This document shows, one piece after another, positions 35,888 to 43,463 of a stretch of DNA of 64,000 bases; the first letter of the stretch is position 1, and each line of letters starts with the position of its first letter. Origin of the DNA: UBA1672 sp050633325 (lineage in GTDB: Bacteria; Pseudomonadota; Alphaproteobacteria; Micavibrionales; Micavibrionaceae); the NCBI GenBank assembly GCA_050633325.1, contig JBOEGH010000008.1:195731-259730 (forward strand), written 5' to 3'. Below the pieces are notes generated by a model. It had not been told where the DNA came from, did not search any database, and saw nothing but the letters and a program-made list of their open reading frames with translations. Made by a program: the position numbers and the translations under genes.

Positions 35888-35913
35888 GATAAATTATTTT
35901 TGAAGCGTCGCGA

Positions 35914-36291
35914 TTAAGCGGCTTTCTTTTCTGCTTTTGCAAGTGCTGCTGCCGCTGATTTTGCGATTGCTGCGAATTGCTCTGGCTCACGAATTGCGAT
36001 GTCAGATAGAACTTTACGGTCTAGTTCGATACCGCTTAGTTTTACGCCATTCATGAATGTAGAATATGTTAAGCCATGCAAACGTGCAGCCGCATTAATG
36101 CGTTGAATCCATAATGCGCGGAATTCACGTTTCTTTGCGCGACGGTCACGATATGCGTATTGACCTGCTTTTTCAACAGCTTGAACCGCAGTACGGAAAC
36201 AGTTTTTACGACGTCCGTAATAACCTTTAGCTTGCTTGATAACTTTTTTATGTCTTGCGTGGGCGCGTGCGCCACCTTTAACTCTGGCCAT
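35914..36291 (-). CDS. rplT: 50S ribosomal protein L20
   Basis: Binds 23S rRNA early in 50S assembly and, in other bacteria, represses its own operon. MARVKGGARAHARHKKVIKQ, GYYGRRKNCFRTA and RDRRAKKREFRALWIQRINAAAR are highly conserved. 125 residues, slightly longer than E. coli (118) because of an Ala/Lys C-terminal tail. Start ATG 36291, three bases past the rpmI stop. Confidence 0.98.
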   Translation of the reverse strand: MARVKGGARAHARHKKVIKQAKGYYGRRKNCFRTAVQAVEKAGQYAYRDRRAKKREFRALWIQRINAAARLHGLTYSTFMNGVKLSGIELDRKVLSDIAIREPEQFAAIAKSAAAALAKAEKKAA

Positions 36292-36294
36292 GGT

Positions 36295-36543
36295 CTATTT
36301 CTCCCCTTGAGTTTTTGTTGCGTAAGGCTTGCTTTTGCGCTTACGGCTATAGGGCAACCAGTTACGAAGAACAATACGTTCATCCGGTGCAGCCAAAGTA
36401 GACTGTCCACGTGCCTTACGTTTCATTGATTTTGGTTTGTTCATCATCATGTGGCTTGTGAAAGCAGACTTTGATTTAACACGACCTTTTGCGGTAACTT
36501 TAAACCGCTTTTTCGCACCTGAGTGCGTTTTCATCTTCGGCAT
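36295..36543 (-). CDS. rpmI: 50S ribosomal protein L35
   Basis: MPKMKTHSGAKKRFKVTAKG at the N-terminus and VLRNWLPYSRKRK at the C-terminus match L35. The 82-residue form is longer than the usual 65 because of an extended C-terminus. ATG 36543 follows GGAGATAGAA; upstream in-frame codons are discounted. The usual partner infC is not in front of it in this window: about 600 bases upstream hold only a promoter and a structured RNA candidate, then rlmB. Confidence 0.97.
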   Translation of the reverse strand: MPKMKTHSGAKKRFKVTAKGRVKSKSAFTSHMMMNKPKSMKRKARGQSTLAAPDERIVLRNWLPYSRKRKSKPYATKTQGEK

Positions 36544-36649
36544 TTCTATCTCCTTATAAAGTTTAAGGGTTAACATAAAAGTGACTGAGGCATGCCGAAC
36601 ACATATAAGCCAAGCCACTTAACTACTGCAATCTATGCAATTAGATGAG

Positions 36650-36679
36650 CTTATACACGTTATAGAGGGCATAAATCAA
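36650..36679 (-). promoter_or_regulatory. Predicted promoter of rpmI-rplT
   Basis: On the minus strand, TTGATT (36679-36674) and TATAAG (36655-36650) are 18 bases apart and end about 105 bases before rpmI. The unit is therefore probably independent of rlmB and of the terminator at 36767-36796, which lies further upstream. Confidence 0.6.
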
Positions 36680-36766
36680 GCGAATAATTTACGTGGTGGT
36701 GTTTTATTTATCGGGCTTTGTGGTGTTTGGTTGTGGGGTGGTATTTCTGCTGTCCAGAATCCAGAC

Positions 36767-36796
36767 AAAAAGAAGCCCCGGAACAAGTCGCGGGGC
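36767..36796 (-). terminator. Rho-independent terminator of the intergenic RNA candidate
   Basis: GGCCCCGCG-loop-CGGGGCTTCTTTTTG on the minus strand: a six-pair G+C-rich stem (36775-36780 with 36791-36796) followed by a T-rich tail. The stem is strong in either direction, but the T run exists on the minus strand. Confidence 0.8.
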
Positions 36797-37044
36797 CTTT
36801 GAGGTTGGGGTGATAAGCTAACAAAATTACCAGATAACTTTGTTAGCAGCGGGTTGAACCGTTGTCACCGTTCGAGCTTATTTTTTTATTTTTTGCGCTC
36901 GAGGTTGAATTCTAATTTCCGCACGTTTTCGTGCGTTGTTTATCAAGGTTACTGTTACATACATAATGAACATACAGCAAGAAAAAATTCCGATACCCTG
37001 TGCTATTTTTCAATCCCCCTTAAAAGGTTTGTTGTTATTTATTG
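36767..37044 (-). ncRNA. Structured intergenic RNA candidate (about 275 nt)
   Basis: The 600 bases between rlmB and rpmI hold several strong palindromes and no well-supported gene. On the minus strand, in order: a six-pair hairpin CGCACG/CGTGCG with an AAAA loop (36935-36920), CGAGC/GCTCG (36901-36873), a nested hairpin with an outer GGTGA/TCACC (36869-36809) and an inner nine-pair GCTAACAAA/TTTGTTAGC, then a terminator stem GCCCCG/CGGGGC (36796-36775) followed by CTTCTTTTTG. A promoter lies at 37080-37051. A 31-codon frame (36973-36878) inside it may be translated. Alternatives: 3' end of the rlmB transcript, or a leader peptide region. No known RNA family recognised. Confidence 0.55.
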
Positions 37045-37050
37045 TGTTAA

Positions 37051-37080
37051 TACTAACAGGGTATGGAGCTTAATGTCAAA
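37051..37080 (-). promoter_or_regulatory. Predicted promoter of the intergenic RNA candidate
   Basis: On the minus strand a perfect TTGACA (37080-37075) and TAGTAT (37056-37051) are 18 bases apart, giving a start near 37044. Confidence 0.6.
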
Positions 37081-37141
37081 AAAAATAATAAAATTTTAGA
37101 ATTTATTTTTCTTATTCGCTGTCATGACATTATTTATAGCT

Positions 37142-37963
37142 TTATTGACACATTAAAGCATAAAAGGCCACGGCAGCTGCGTTAGAGACATTAAGGCTGG
37201 CAATTGCACCTTGTGTAGGAAGCTTTACCATTTCATCGCATCCGTCTTTAACCAGCCTTCTGATGCCATCCCCTTCGGAACCCAATACGATAACTATCTT
37301 GGTACTTTCATCTGGTGGTTCACAAATATCTGTAGGTTTTTGTGTGGTGTTTGATGGCCTGTGTTTTTGATTTTTCATCACATCACCAATTTCCTTATTG
37401 CTGTGCTCATCCATTCCATAAACAAAAAACCCTTCATCTTGCAGTTCTTTTATGGTGCGGCTTAAGTTGGTTGCTTGGGCAACTGGGATATGATCAACCG
37501 CACCGCAAGCAGTCTTTGCTAAAACACCGTCCAAAGTAGGGGCGTGCTTTTTTTGCATTATAACGCCGCTAATGCCAAAGGCACTTGCACTGCGTAGGAT
37601 CGCGCCAACATTATGTGGGTCTGTAACTTGGTCAAGAATGCATAATACGGTTTTATCTTGTGTGTTGGATCGGATGATGAAGTCTTGAACATCGTACTCC
37701 TCGGCAGGAGTGCAAGAAAGAGCAATACCTTGGTGAACTGCTCCACGGGGCAACATTTTCTCAAGTTTGTGTTTCTCTATTATTTGGGGGTCAGGTCTGC
37801 GTAATCCATTTTTTCGCGCTTCTAATATGGTTTGCTCGAATCCACGTTGTGCTTGCTCGGTTAAATATAGGGTATGTATTGTGCGCGATTCATTTAGCCA
37901 TGCCTCTCGTACGGCGTGTAGTCCATAAAGTGTAGGTTTTTTTTGGTTTTTTTTGTTTCTCAT
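37142..37963 (-). CDS. rlmB: 23S rRNA (guanosine-2'-O-)-methyltransferase, RlmB/TrmH family
   Basis: A SPOUT methyltransferase that 2'-O-methylates 23S rRNA G2251 in E. coli. N-terminal substrate-binding part with LYGLHAVREAWLN, then the three SpoU motifs: DQVTDPHNVGAILRSA, VIVLGSEGDGIRRLV and IASLNVSNAAAVAFYAL. 273 residues with a short extra insertion before motif 2 (about residues 195-215, GDVMKNQKHRPSNTTQKPTD). Start ATG 37963. Target site is by homology; TrmH-type specificity cannot be excluded but RlmB fits the N-terminus better. Confidence 0.92.
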   Translation of the reverse strand: MRNKKNQKKPTLYGLHAVREAWLNESRTIHTLYLTEQAQRGFEQTILEARKNGLRRPDPQIIEKHKLEKMLPRGAVHQGIALSCTPAEEYDVQDFIIRSNTQDKTVLCILDQVTDPHNVGAILRSASAFGISGVIMQKKHAPTLDGVLAKTACGAVDHIPVAQATNLSRTIKELQDEGFFVYGMDEHSNKEIGDVMKNQKHRPSNTTQKPTDICEPPDESTKIVIVLGSEGDGIRRLVKDGCDEMVKLPTQGAIASLNVSNAAAVAFYALMCQ

Positions 37964-38100
37964 ATTATGTCCTTCACTAAAGTATTCTTTATTTAATCCT
38001 AAAAGTTAAATAATGCACATGCTTTTTTATATATTTATGTACCCCCTTGATGGGAGGGCGATGAATATGGTTAAAGTAATTCAAACAATGGATTTTAAAA

Positions 38101-38700
38101 ATGACAGAAACAAATGATAAAATTGAAGCAAGCGAACCAAATTGGTTGAAGCCTGTGGTGGATTACGTTCCTCTAATCGCTTTCTTTGGTTCGTATAAGT
38201 ATAGTGACGATATAATTTTGGCGACCAAAGTTATTATTGGCGTAACTGCACTTGCGATTATTTTATCGTTATTGGTGGCGCGTCGTGTTCCGGTTATGCC
38301 ATTAGTAACCGCGATTGTTATTGGTGTTTTTGGTGGTCTGACTGTTTATTTTCAGGATGATACTTTTATTAAAATGAAGCCCACAATAATTCAGTGCGCT
38401 TTTGCCATTATACTTGGAGCGGGATTGTTGCTGAAACGGGTGTGGCTAAAACCTATATTTGGGGGCGCAATTGATATGACGGAAAATGCGTGGCGTACCC
38501 TTACATGGCGCTTTGTTATGTTCTTTTTTGCTTCGGCGGCGTTGAATGAAATTGTATGGCGCACGCAAAGTACTGATTTTTGGGTAAGCTTTAAGGTGTT
38601 TGGCCTTATGGGTATTTCGATTGTATTCGTATTGTCCCAAATGCCTTTTATAAGTAGGCATACTATACATGAAGATAATGACACTGACGAAGATTCGTAA
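38101..38700 (+). CDS. yciB: Inner membrane-spanning protein YciB (septation protein A family)
   Basis: A 199-residue membrane protein with about five hydrophobic segments. It has the family's features: PLIAFFGSYKY near the N-terminus, FGGLTVYFQDDTFIKMKPTIIQ, and WRTLTWRFVMFFFASAALNEIVWR. YciB/IspZ proteins help maintain the envelope and interact with cell-division and elongation proteins. ATG 38101 is the start. Convergent with the rsuA-like gene. Confidence 0.93.
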   Translation: MTETNDKIEASEPNWLKPVVDYVPLIAFFGSYKYSDDIILATKVIIGVTALAIILSLLVARRVPVMPLVTAIVIGVFGGLTVYFQDDTFIKMKPTIIQCAFAIILGAGLLLKRVWLKPIFGGAIDMTENAWRTLTWRFVMFFFASAALNEIVWRTQSTDFWVSFKVFGLMGISIVFVLSQMPFISRHTIHEDNDTDEDS

Positions 38701-38706
38701 GTTTAT

Positions 38707-39444
38707 TTAGTTAAAAATGCTATCTAAATCGTCTTGATTAAGCGCTTTCCATTCCCCTTTTGGTAAATCACCTAGCTTCAGATTACCTGTTTGGAAGCGT
38801 TCAAGATCTATGACCTCGTTGCCTAATGTTTCGAACATGCGCCTGATTTGATGGAAACGCCCCTCATGTAAAACCATTACACCCTCACGCGCGTTGTTTG
38901 GCGTCCATTGCGCAGGCTTTAGCGGTTTTTCATCATCATCCAAGTAAAAGTCATCTGCGGCGAATAAATCGCTCTCCGTTCCTTTTAGCTCATCACGCAG
39001 GGTTACTTTGTAATGTTTTGGTGCGTGGCTTTTGGGGTGGGTGATGCGGTGAAGTAAATCGCCATCATCGCTTAGCAGTAATTGTCCGCTGCTATATTTG
39101 TCTAAACGTCCAACCATAGATAATGCGGGTTTACGATCGGCAAAACGTTCAGGTAATAAATCATAGATGATATCTGCGGGATCTTTATGAGAGCAGGTAT
39201 ATCCGACAGGCTTGTGCAGCATTATTGTAAATGGATGAACTGGATCAATTACCTCGCCATCTAATTTTATGCGTCCTTCTGCAACCCAATCCAAATCAAC
39301 TTGAAGCGCCGGGTTTTTAACGGTTTCATCATCAACAGTTACCCATTCATTCTTAATGGCCATAGCCATTTCTTTGCGACCACCGTACCCTAAATTAGAC
39401 AGTAGACGTTCAAGGCGAACCTTCTTTGAAGTATTTTTTCCCAT
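38707..39444 (-). CDS. 16S rRNA pseudouridine synthase, RsuA/RluB family
   Basis: An S4 RNA-binding domain (about 8-65, VRLERLLSNLGYGGRKEM) is followed by the pseudouridine synthase catalytic domain with MLHKPVGYTCSHKD, GRLDKYSSGQLLLSDDG (catalytic Asp) and GRFHQIRRMFETLGNEV. 245 residues. The MLHKPVGY and SSGQ pattern suggests RsuA (U516 of 16S rRNA) rather than RluB, but I cannot separate them with certainty. Start ATG 39444. Divergent from polA. Confidence 0.88.
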   Translation of the reverse strand: MGKNTSKKVRLERLLSNLGYGGRKEMAMAIKNEWVTVDDETVKNPALQVDLDWVAEGRIKLDGEVIDPVHPFTIMLHKPVGYTCSHKDPADIIYDLLPERFADRKPALSMVGRLDKYSSGQLLLSDDGDLLHRITHPKSHAPKHYKVTLRDELKGTESDLFAADDFYLDDDEKPLKPAQWTPNNAREGVMVLHEGRFHQIRRMFETLGNEVIDLERFQTGNLKLGDLPKGEWKALNQDDLDSIFN

Positions 39445-39508
39445 AGATTTTTATATATTCCTTTAGAGTTGCTGGACATCATAAGGCGACTCGTTCATTT
39501 TGTCATCT

Positions 39509-42316
39509 ATGACAGCACAAAATAATGAAGACGAGATTTTCCTGATTGACGGATCAGGATTTATTTTCCGCGCCTATTATGCGATGGCTTACTCTCACAA
39601 GGCAGGGATGACTAATCCTGAAGGTGTGGAAGTCGGTGCGGTATATGGTTATACCAATATGATTTTGAAGATGCTTCGCGATTATAATAATCCGCATATG
39701 GCGGTTATATTTGACACTGCGCGTCAGAATTTTCGTAATGATATTTATGAGGATTATAAAGCCAACCGTGATGAAACTCCGCCTGATCTTATTCCACAGT
39801 TCGCTTTAATTCGCGAGGCTACAAAGGCCTTTGATTTACCCGCACTGGAGATGTCAGGATATGAAGCAGACGATCTAATAGCTGCATACGCCAAGCAAGC
39901 AACAGCGGTTGGTAAAAAGGTGGTTATTGTTTCTTCTGATAAGGATTTGATGCAATTAGTACGCCCCGGTGTTCGAATGCTTGACCCGATGAAGGGTAAA
40001 TGGATTGAAGAAGAGCAAGTGATTGAGAAGTTTGGCGTTACCCCTGATAAGGTGGTTGATGTGCAGTCTTTGGCAGGTGACAGTGTCGATAATGTCCCGG
40101 GTGTTCCGGGTATTGGTGTTAAAACTGCTGCCTTACTTATTAATGAATATGGTGATCTTGAAACTCTCTTGGATAGGGCAGGTGAGATAAAGCAAAATAA
40201 ACGCCGTGAAAAACTGATTGAGCATGCAGATGATGCGCGTATGTCAAAACGCCTTGTGCAATTGGATGAGGATGCGCCAGTGCCAGTGCCGTTAGATGAT
40301 CTTAAGGCGCATGACCATGATAATCCTGAGTTAATGGGTTTTTTACAAAAACAAGCATTTAACTCTATTATAAAACGATTAGGGGGCGAGGCTGTCTCTC
40401 CTGCATCTGTAAGTAGTGGTGATGCTATCCCTGCTGGGGTTAATGTTGTTTCACTGCCGCCAGTATCGGAAAATAAATATATCCTTATTAATGATGTGAA
40501 GTCATTGCAAGAATGGATAGATACGGCAGAGCAAGAAGGTATTGTTGCCATTGATACGGAAACTACAAGCCTGACTCCGGCAAAGGCAAATTTGGTTGGT
40601 ATTTCTCTATCTTCTGTTGTTGGCAGAGCCGCATATATTCCTCTTGCTCATATCCAAGAAACCGACCTTTTTGGCAGTGTTGTCGGTGATGCCATTCCGC
40701 AGATAGATAAGAGTGAGGCGTTGAAATTGCTAAAACCTATATTAGAGGATAAGGCGGTTTTAAAGATTGGGCATAATATGAAATATGATTGGCAAATGTT
40801 TGCCAAGGAAGGAATTAACGTTTCACCTTGTGATGATACTATGTTGATTTCGTATGTGTTGGATGGGTCAAGCCATAGCCATTCAATGGATAATCTCTCT
40901 ATGCAATATTGTGATCATACTCCTATTAAATATGAAGAAGTGGCGGGCAAGGGTAAGGCGCAGGTTACTTTTGATAAGGTTGCTATTAAAGACGCTCTGA
41001 CTTATGCGGCAGAAGATGCGGAAATTACGTTGCGATTGCATAAGATTTTAAAGCCGCGCCTTGTTCAAGAAAAAATGCTGAGTGTTTATGAAACTATTGA
41101 GCGTCCATTGATCCCAGTTATCGCACAGATGGAACTTGATGGTGTTGAGGTCAACCCTGCGACCTTGATGGAGATGAGCAAAGACTTCGAAGCTAAGCTT
41201 CAAGTTCTGGAAGAAGATATTTATGCTTTATCAGGTCGTTCATTTAATATCTCATCTCCTAAACAAGTAGGAGAGATTTTGTTTGATGATATGGGCTTGC
41301 AAGGTGGTAAGAAGACGAAAGCAGGTGCATATTCAACCTCGGTTGATGTGCTTGAGAAACTCAGTCTTGAAGGGCATGACATTGTTACCAAAATTTTGGA
41401 ATATCGTGGCTTGGCAAAGTTAAAGTCAACTTATACTGATGCACTTCAAGAGGAAATTAATCCTGAAACAGGTCGTGTTCATACTTCTTATAATATGGTT
41501 GGGACAAGTACCGGCAGACTGTCATCATCTAATCCTAATTTGCAAAATATACCTATCCGTACTGAGGAGGGGCGCAAAATCAGAGAGGCGTTTGTGGCAA
41601 AAGAAGGCCACAGCATTATATCAGTCGATTATAGTCAGGTTGAATTACGTTTGGCCGCAGAAGTGGCAGATGTGGCGGCATTAAAACAAGCATTTAAAGA
41701 TGACGTTGATGTTCATGCGTTAACTGCTTCACGTGTGTTTGATATTCCATTGAATCAGGTTACCTCTGATATTCGTCGTCAGGCAAAGGCGGTTAATTTT
41801 GGCATTATATATGGTATATCCGGTTTTGGGTTGGCAAAGCAACTTGGCTGCCCAGTGGGGGAGGCAAGCAGTTTTATTAAGCGTTACCTTGCGCGTTTCC
41901 ATGAAATTGAGAGTTATATGGAGAATACTAAGGATATAGCAAAAAGGGATGGCTATGTTAAGACGCTCTATGGTCGTAAATGTTTTATTCCTGGTATTCA
42001 GGACAAAAACCAAATGCGTGTTAGGGGAGCAGAACGCCAAGCGGTAAATGCACCATTGCAGGGTACTGCGGCTGACATAATGAAAATTGTTATGGCGCGT
42101 ATACCCAAAAGGTTGGGGGCTGAAAAATTATCTGCAAGAATGATTTTACAGGTGCATGATGAGCTGATTTTTGAAGTTTTAGATTCTGAAATTGAAAAAA
42201 CGATGTCGTTAGTTAAGAGTGTTATGGAAAACTCGTTTAAAATCAATGGTGTAGTGATTTCAGTGCCACTTGATGCTGAGGGTGGTCATGGAGATAACTG
42301 GGCTGTTGCGCATTAG
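39509..42316 (+). CDS. polA: DNA polymerase I
   Basis: Repair and Okazaki-fragment processing polymerase. Domains: 5'-3' exonuclease (about 1-300; FLIDGSGFIFRAYYA, SSDKDLMQLV, GDSVDNVPGVPGIGVKTA), a 3'-5' exonuclease with an intact IVAIDTETTSLTP motif (about 335-520), and the palm/fingers polymerase (VDYSQVELRLAA, RRQAKAVNFGIIYGISGFG, QVHDELIFEV). 935 residues from ATG 39509; a TTG three codons upstream is also possible. Same strand as the RNA candidate that follows. Confidence 0.97.
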   Translation: MTAQNNEDEIFLIDGSGFIFRAYYAMAYSHKAGMTNPEGVEVGAVYGYTNMILKMLRDYNNPHMAVIFDTARQNFRNDIYEDYKANRDETPPDLIPQFALIREATKAFDLPALEMSGYEADDLIAAYAKQATAVGKKVVIVSSDKDLMQLVRPGVRMLDPMKGKWIEEEQVIEKFGVTPDKVVDVQSLAGDSVDNVPGVPGIGVKTAALLINEYGDLETLLDRAGEIKQNKRREKLIEHADDARMSKRLVQLDEDAPVPVPLDDLKAHDHDNPELMGFLQKQAFNSIIKRLGGEAVSPASVSSGDAIPAGVNVVSLPPVSENKYILINDVKSLQEWIDTAEQEGIVAIDTETTSLTPAKANLVGISLSSVVGRAAYIPLAHIQETDLFGSVVGDAIPQIDKSEALKLLKPILEDKAVLKIGHNMKYDWQMFAKEGINVSPCDDTMLISYVLDGSSHSHSMDNLSMQYCDHTPIKYEEVAGKGKAQVTFDKVAIKDALTYAAEDAEITLRLHKILKPRLVQEKMLSVYETIERPLIPVIAQMELDGVEVNPATLMEMSKDFEAKLQVLEEDIYALSGRSFNISSPKQVGEILFDDMGLQGGKKTKAGAYSTSVDVLEKLSLEGHDIVTKILEYRGLAKLKSTYTDALQEEINPETGRVHTSYNMVGTSTGRLSSSNPNLQNIPIRTEEGRKIREAFVAKEGHSIISVDYSQVELRLAAEVADVAALKQAFKDDVDVHALTASRVFDIPLNQVTSDIRRQAKAVNFGIIYGISGFGLAKQLGCPVGEASSFIKRYLARFHEIESYMENTKDIAKRDGYVKTLYGRKCFIPGIQDKNQMRVRGAERQAVNAPLQGTAADIMKIVMARIPKRLGAEKLSARMILQVHDELIFEVLDSEIEKTMSLVKSVMENSFKINGVVISVPLDAEGGHGDNWAVAH

Positions 42317-42385
42317 GTGTGCCCTATAATTGCACCAAAAGTAATTTTATAATGTATTTTTATGACAAAAATATGTATTTTTTAG

Positions 42386-42415
42386 TTGACATTAGTTTAC
42401 ATATAAAGTTATATA
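42386..42415 (+). promoter_or_regulatory. Strong predicted sigma-70 promoter of RNA candidate
   Basis: Perfect TTGACA at 42386-42391 and TATATA at 42410-42415 are 18 bases apart (17 to TTATAT). Predicted transcription start about 42421. Confidence 0.7.
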
Positions 42416-42419
42416 GTTT

Positions 42420-42598
42420 TCATAACTTAGTTGATTGTCTTCCCCACACACACTGACAATTTATTAAGTTACAAAATAACGAAGGCTTGATATCCCCACA
42501 CATTTATCAGGCTTTCTACAGTTCCCCACACACGGAAAGTTAGGCCGTTCTTTGTTTTACAAAGGGCGGTCTCGCTGTGTTTGGTGAGTTATTTTTTT
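42420..42598 (+). ncRNA. Small RNA candidate with three CCCCACACA boxes (about 180 nt)
   Basis: The 393 bases between polA and the OmpA-like gene hold no gene but a striking structure. Hairpin 1 (42424-42470) is a 16-pair stem with one mismatch and the loop TTCCCCACACACACT. Hairpin 2 (42481-42516) is a 12-pair stem with two G-T pairs and the loop TCCCCACACATT. A third TTCCCCACACAC (42522-42533) is mostly single-stranded. A 12-pair stem (42543-42571) and a CTCGC/GGTGAG hairpin ending in TTATTTTTTT (to 42598) form the end. Promoter precedes it. C-rich loops of this kind bind G-rich Shine-Dalgarno regions in several alphaproteobacterial small RNAs; here this is inference. Confidence 0.65.
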
Positions 42599-42650
42599 GT
42601 CTGTTATGTATGAATCTATATTTGAAACGTCAAGATATGTGTTTAATAGC

Positions 42651-42682
42651 AAAAAAATAGCCAGCTGTTTTAGCCGGCTATT
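42651..42682 (-). terminator. Rho-independent terminator of OmpA-like gene
   Basis: On the minus strand AATAGCC pairs with GGCTATT and is followed by TTTTT. It lies about 30 bases past the OmpA-like stop. Confidence 0.85.
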
Positions 42683-42709
42683 TATTAAAATACGTAAATT
42701 GTAGAATTA

Positions 42710-43375
42710 TTACTGTGGAATGATGTCAATTTCTACGCGACGATCCGCAGGGTCAGCAGTGCTTTGATCTGCGTAAGTTTCACCAAATCCGATTGCTCTT
42801 AAACGGTGAGCTTCAACACCTTGAGCATCTAGATAGCCTGCTACACTGTGAGCGCGATCAGAAGATAACTCTTGATTATAAGCATCTGAACCTGAGCTGT
42901 CAGTATGTCCTGCTACTCTGATGTTAGTATCATCGTACTTGTCCAGAACGTTTGCTAGCTTATTTAGCGTATGATAGAAAGCGGGTTGAATGCTTGCGCT
43001 GTTTTTATCAAATGTTACGTCGTTTTGAACGTCAAGCTGGATGCCTTCTGGGCCTCTTGTTACTGTAACGCCAGCACCTTCAAGGTTTTCACGAAGGTCT
43101 TTTTCCATTCTGTCCCAGATATATCCGGCAGTTCCGGCAGCGGTAGCGCCAATAACAAAACCTTTAGCTCTGTCTTTTTTGCTTGAAACGGCCATGCCAG
43201 CAACACCGCCAATTACTGCCGTTATTGCAGTTTTGTCGTATTCTGTTACGGTATCTTTTACTGATGTTGCGGCTTGCTCTAATGTTGCGCAGCCTGGTGC
43301 CGCTCCAATCATTATAGATAGTGCCGCTGCCTTCTTGTAATCGTTTGCCTTGTTCATTACATCTTTAATCGTCAT
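42710..43375 (-). CDS. OmpA-family outer membrane lipoprotein/peptidoglycan-binding protein
   Basis: A 221-residue protein with an N-terminal hydrophobic stretch ending in AAPGC (likely lipoprotein; the lipobox is imperfect), a Gly-zipper stretch (AVIGGVAGMAVSS...GFVIGATAAGTAGY), and a C-terminal OmpA/MotB domain (about 120-221) with NIRVAGHTDSSGSDAYNQELS and DRRVEIDIIPQ, which binds peptidoglycan. Resembles YiaD. ATG 43375 start is preceded by GGAGAACACAGGCC. Stand-alone unit with its own terminator. Confidence 0.9.
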   Translation of the reverse strand: MTIKDVMNKANDYKKAAALSIMIGAAPGCATLEQAATSVKDTVTEYDKTAITAVIGGVAGMAVSSKKDRAKGFVIGATAAGTAGYIWDRMEKDLRENLEGAGVTVTRGPEGIQLDVQNDVTFDKNSASIQPAFYHTLNKLANVLDKYDDTNIRVAGHTDSSGSDAYNQELSSDRAHSVAGYLDAQGVEAHRLRAIGFGETYADQSTADPADRRVEIDIIPQ

Positions 43376-43463
43376 GGCCTGTGTTCTCCGTCTCTGGGTA
43401 AAATTGTTATTTCCATATAATGTATAATGTAAATATATGCAAACTTTAAATTGTAGGTATGGC

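Noticed and set aside
35835..35990. Longer N-terminus for the HAD hydrolase.
   Set aside because: It would overlap rplT and its terminator, and it gives a low-complexity Gln-rich sequence that belongs to the opposite reading of rplT.
37051..37141. tRNA or tmRNA in the intergenic region between rlmB and rpmI.
   Set aside because: No cloverleaf, no TpsiC-type GTTCGA loop in a proper stem and no tag-like reading frame were found; the structures fit neither class.
39754..40551. Minus-strand frame of 265 codons inside polA.
   Set aside because: Lies fully antisense to polA, has no domain match and has a Ser/Thr-rich composition typical of antisense reading.
42436..42540. The three TTCCCCACACA/TATCCCCACACA boxes could be DnaA boxes of an origin.
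   Set aside because: They differ from TTATCCACA by two bases or an insertion each, sit in the loops of long stems, and are flanked by a strong promoter and a terminator. No dnaA, dnaN or other origin-linked gene is near; polA alone is weak support.
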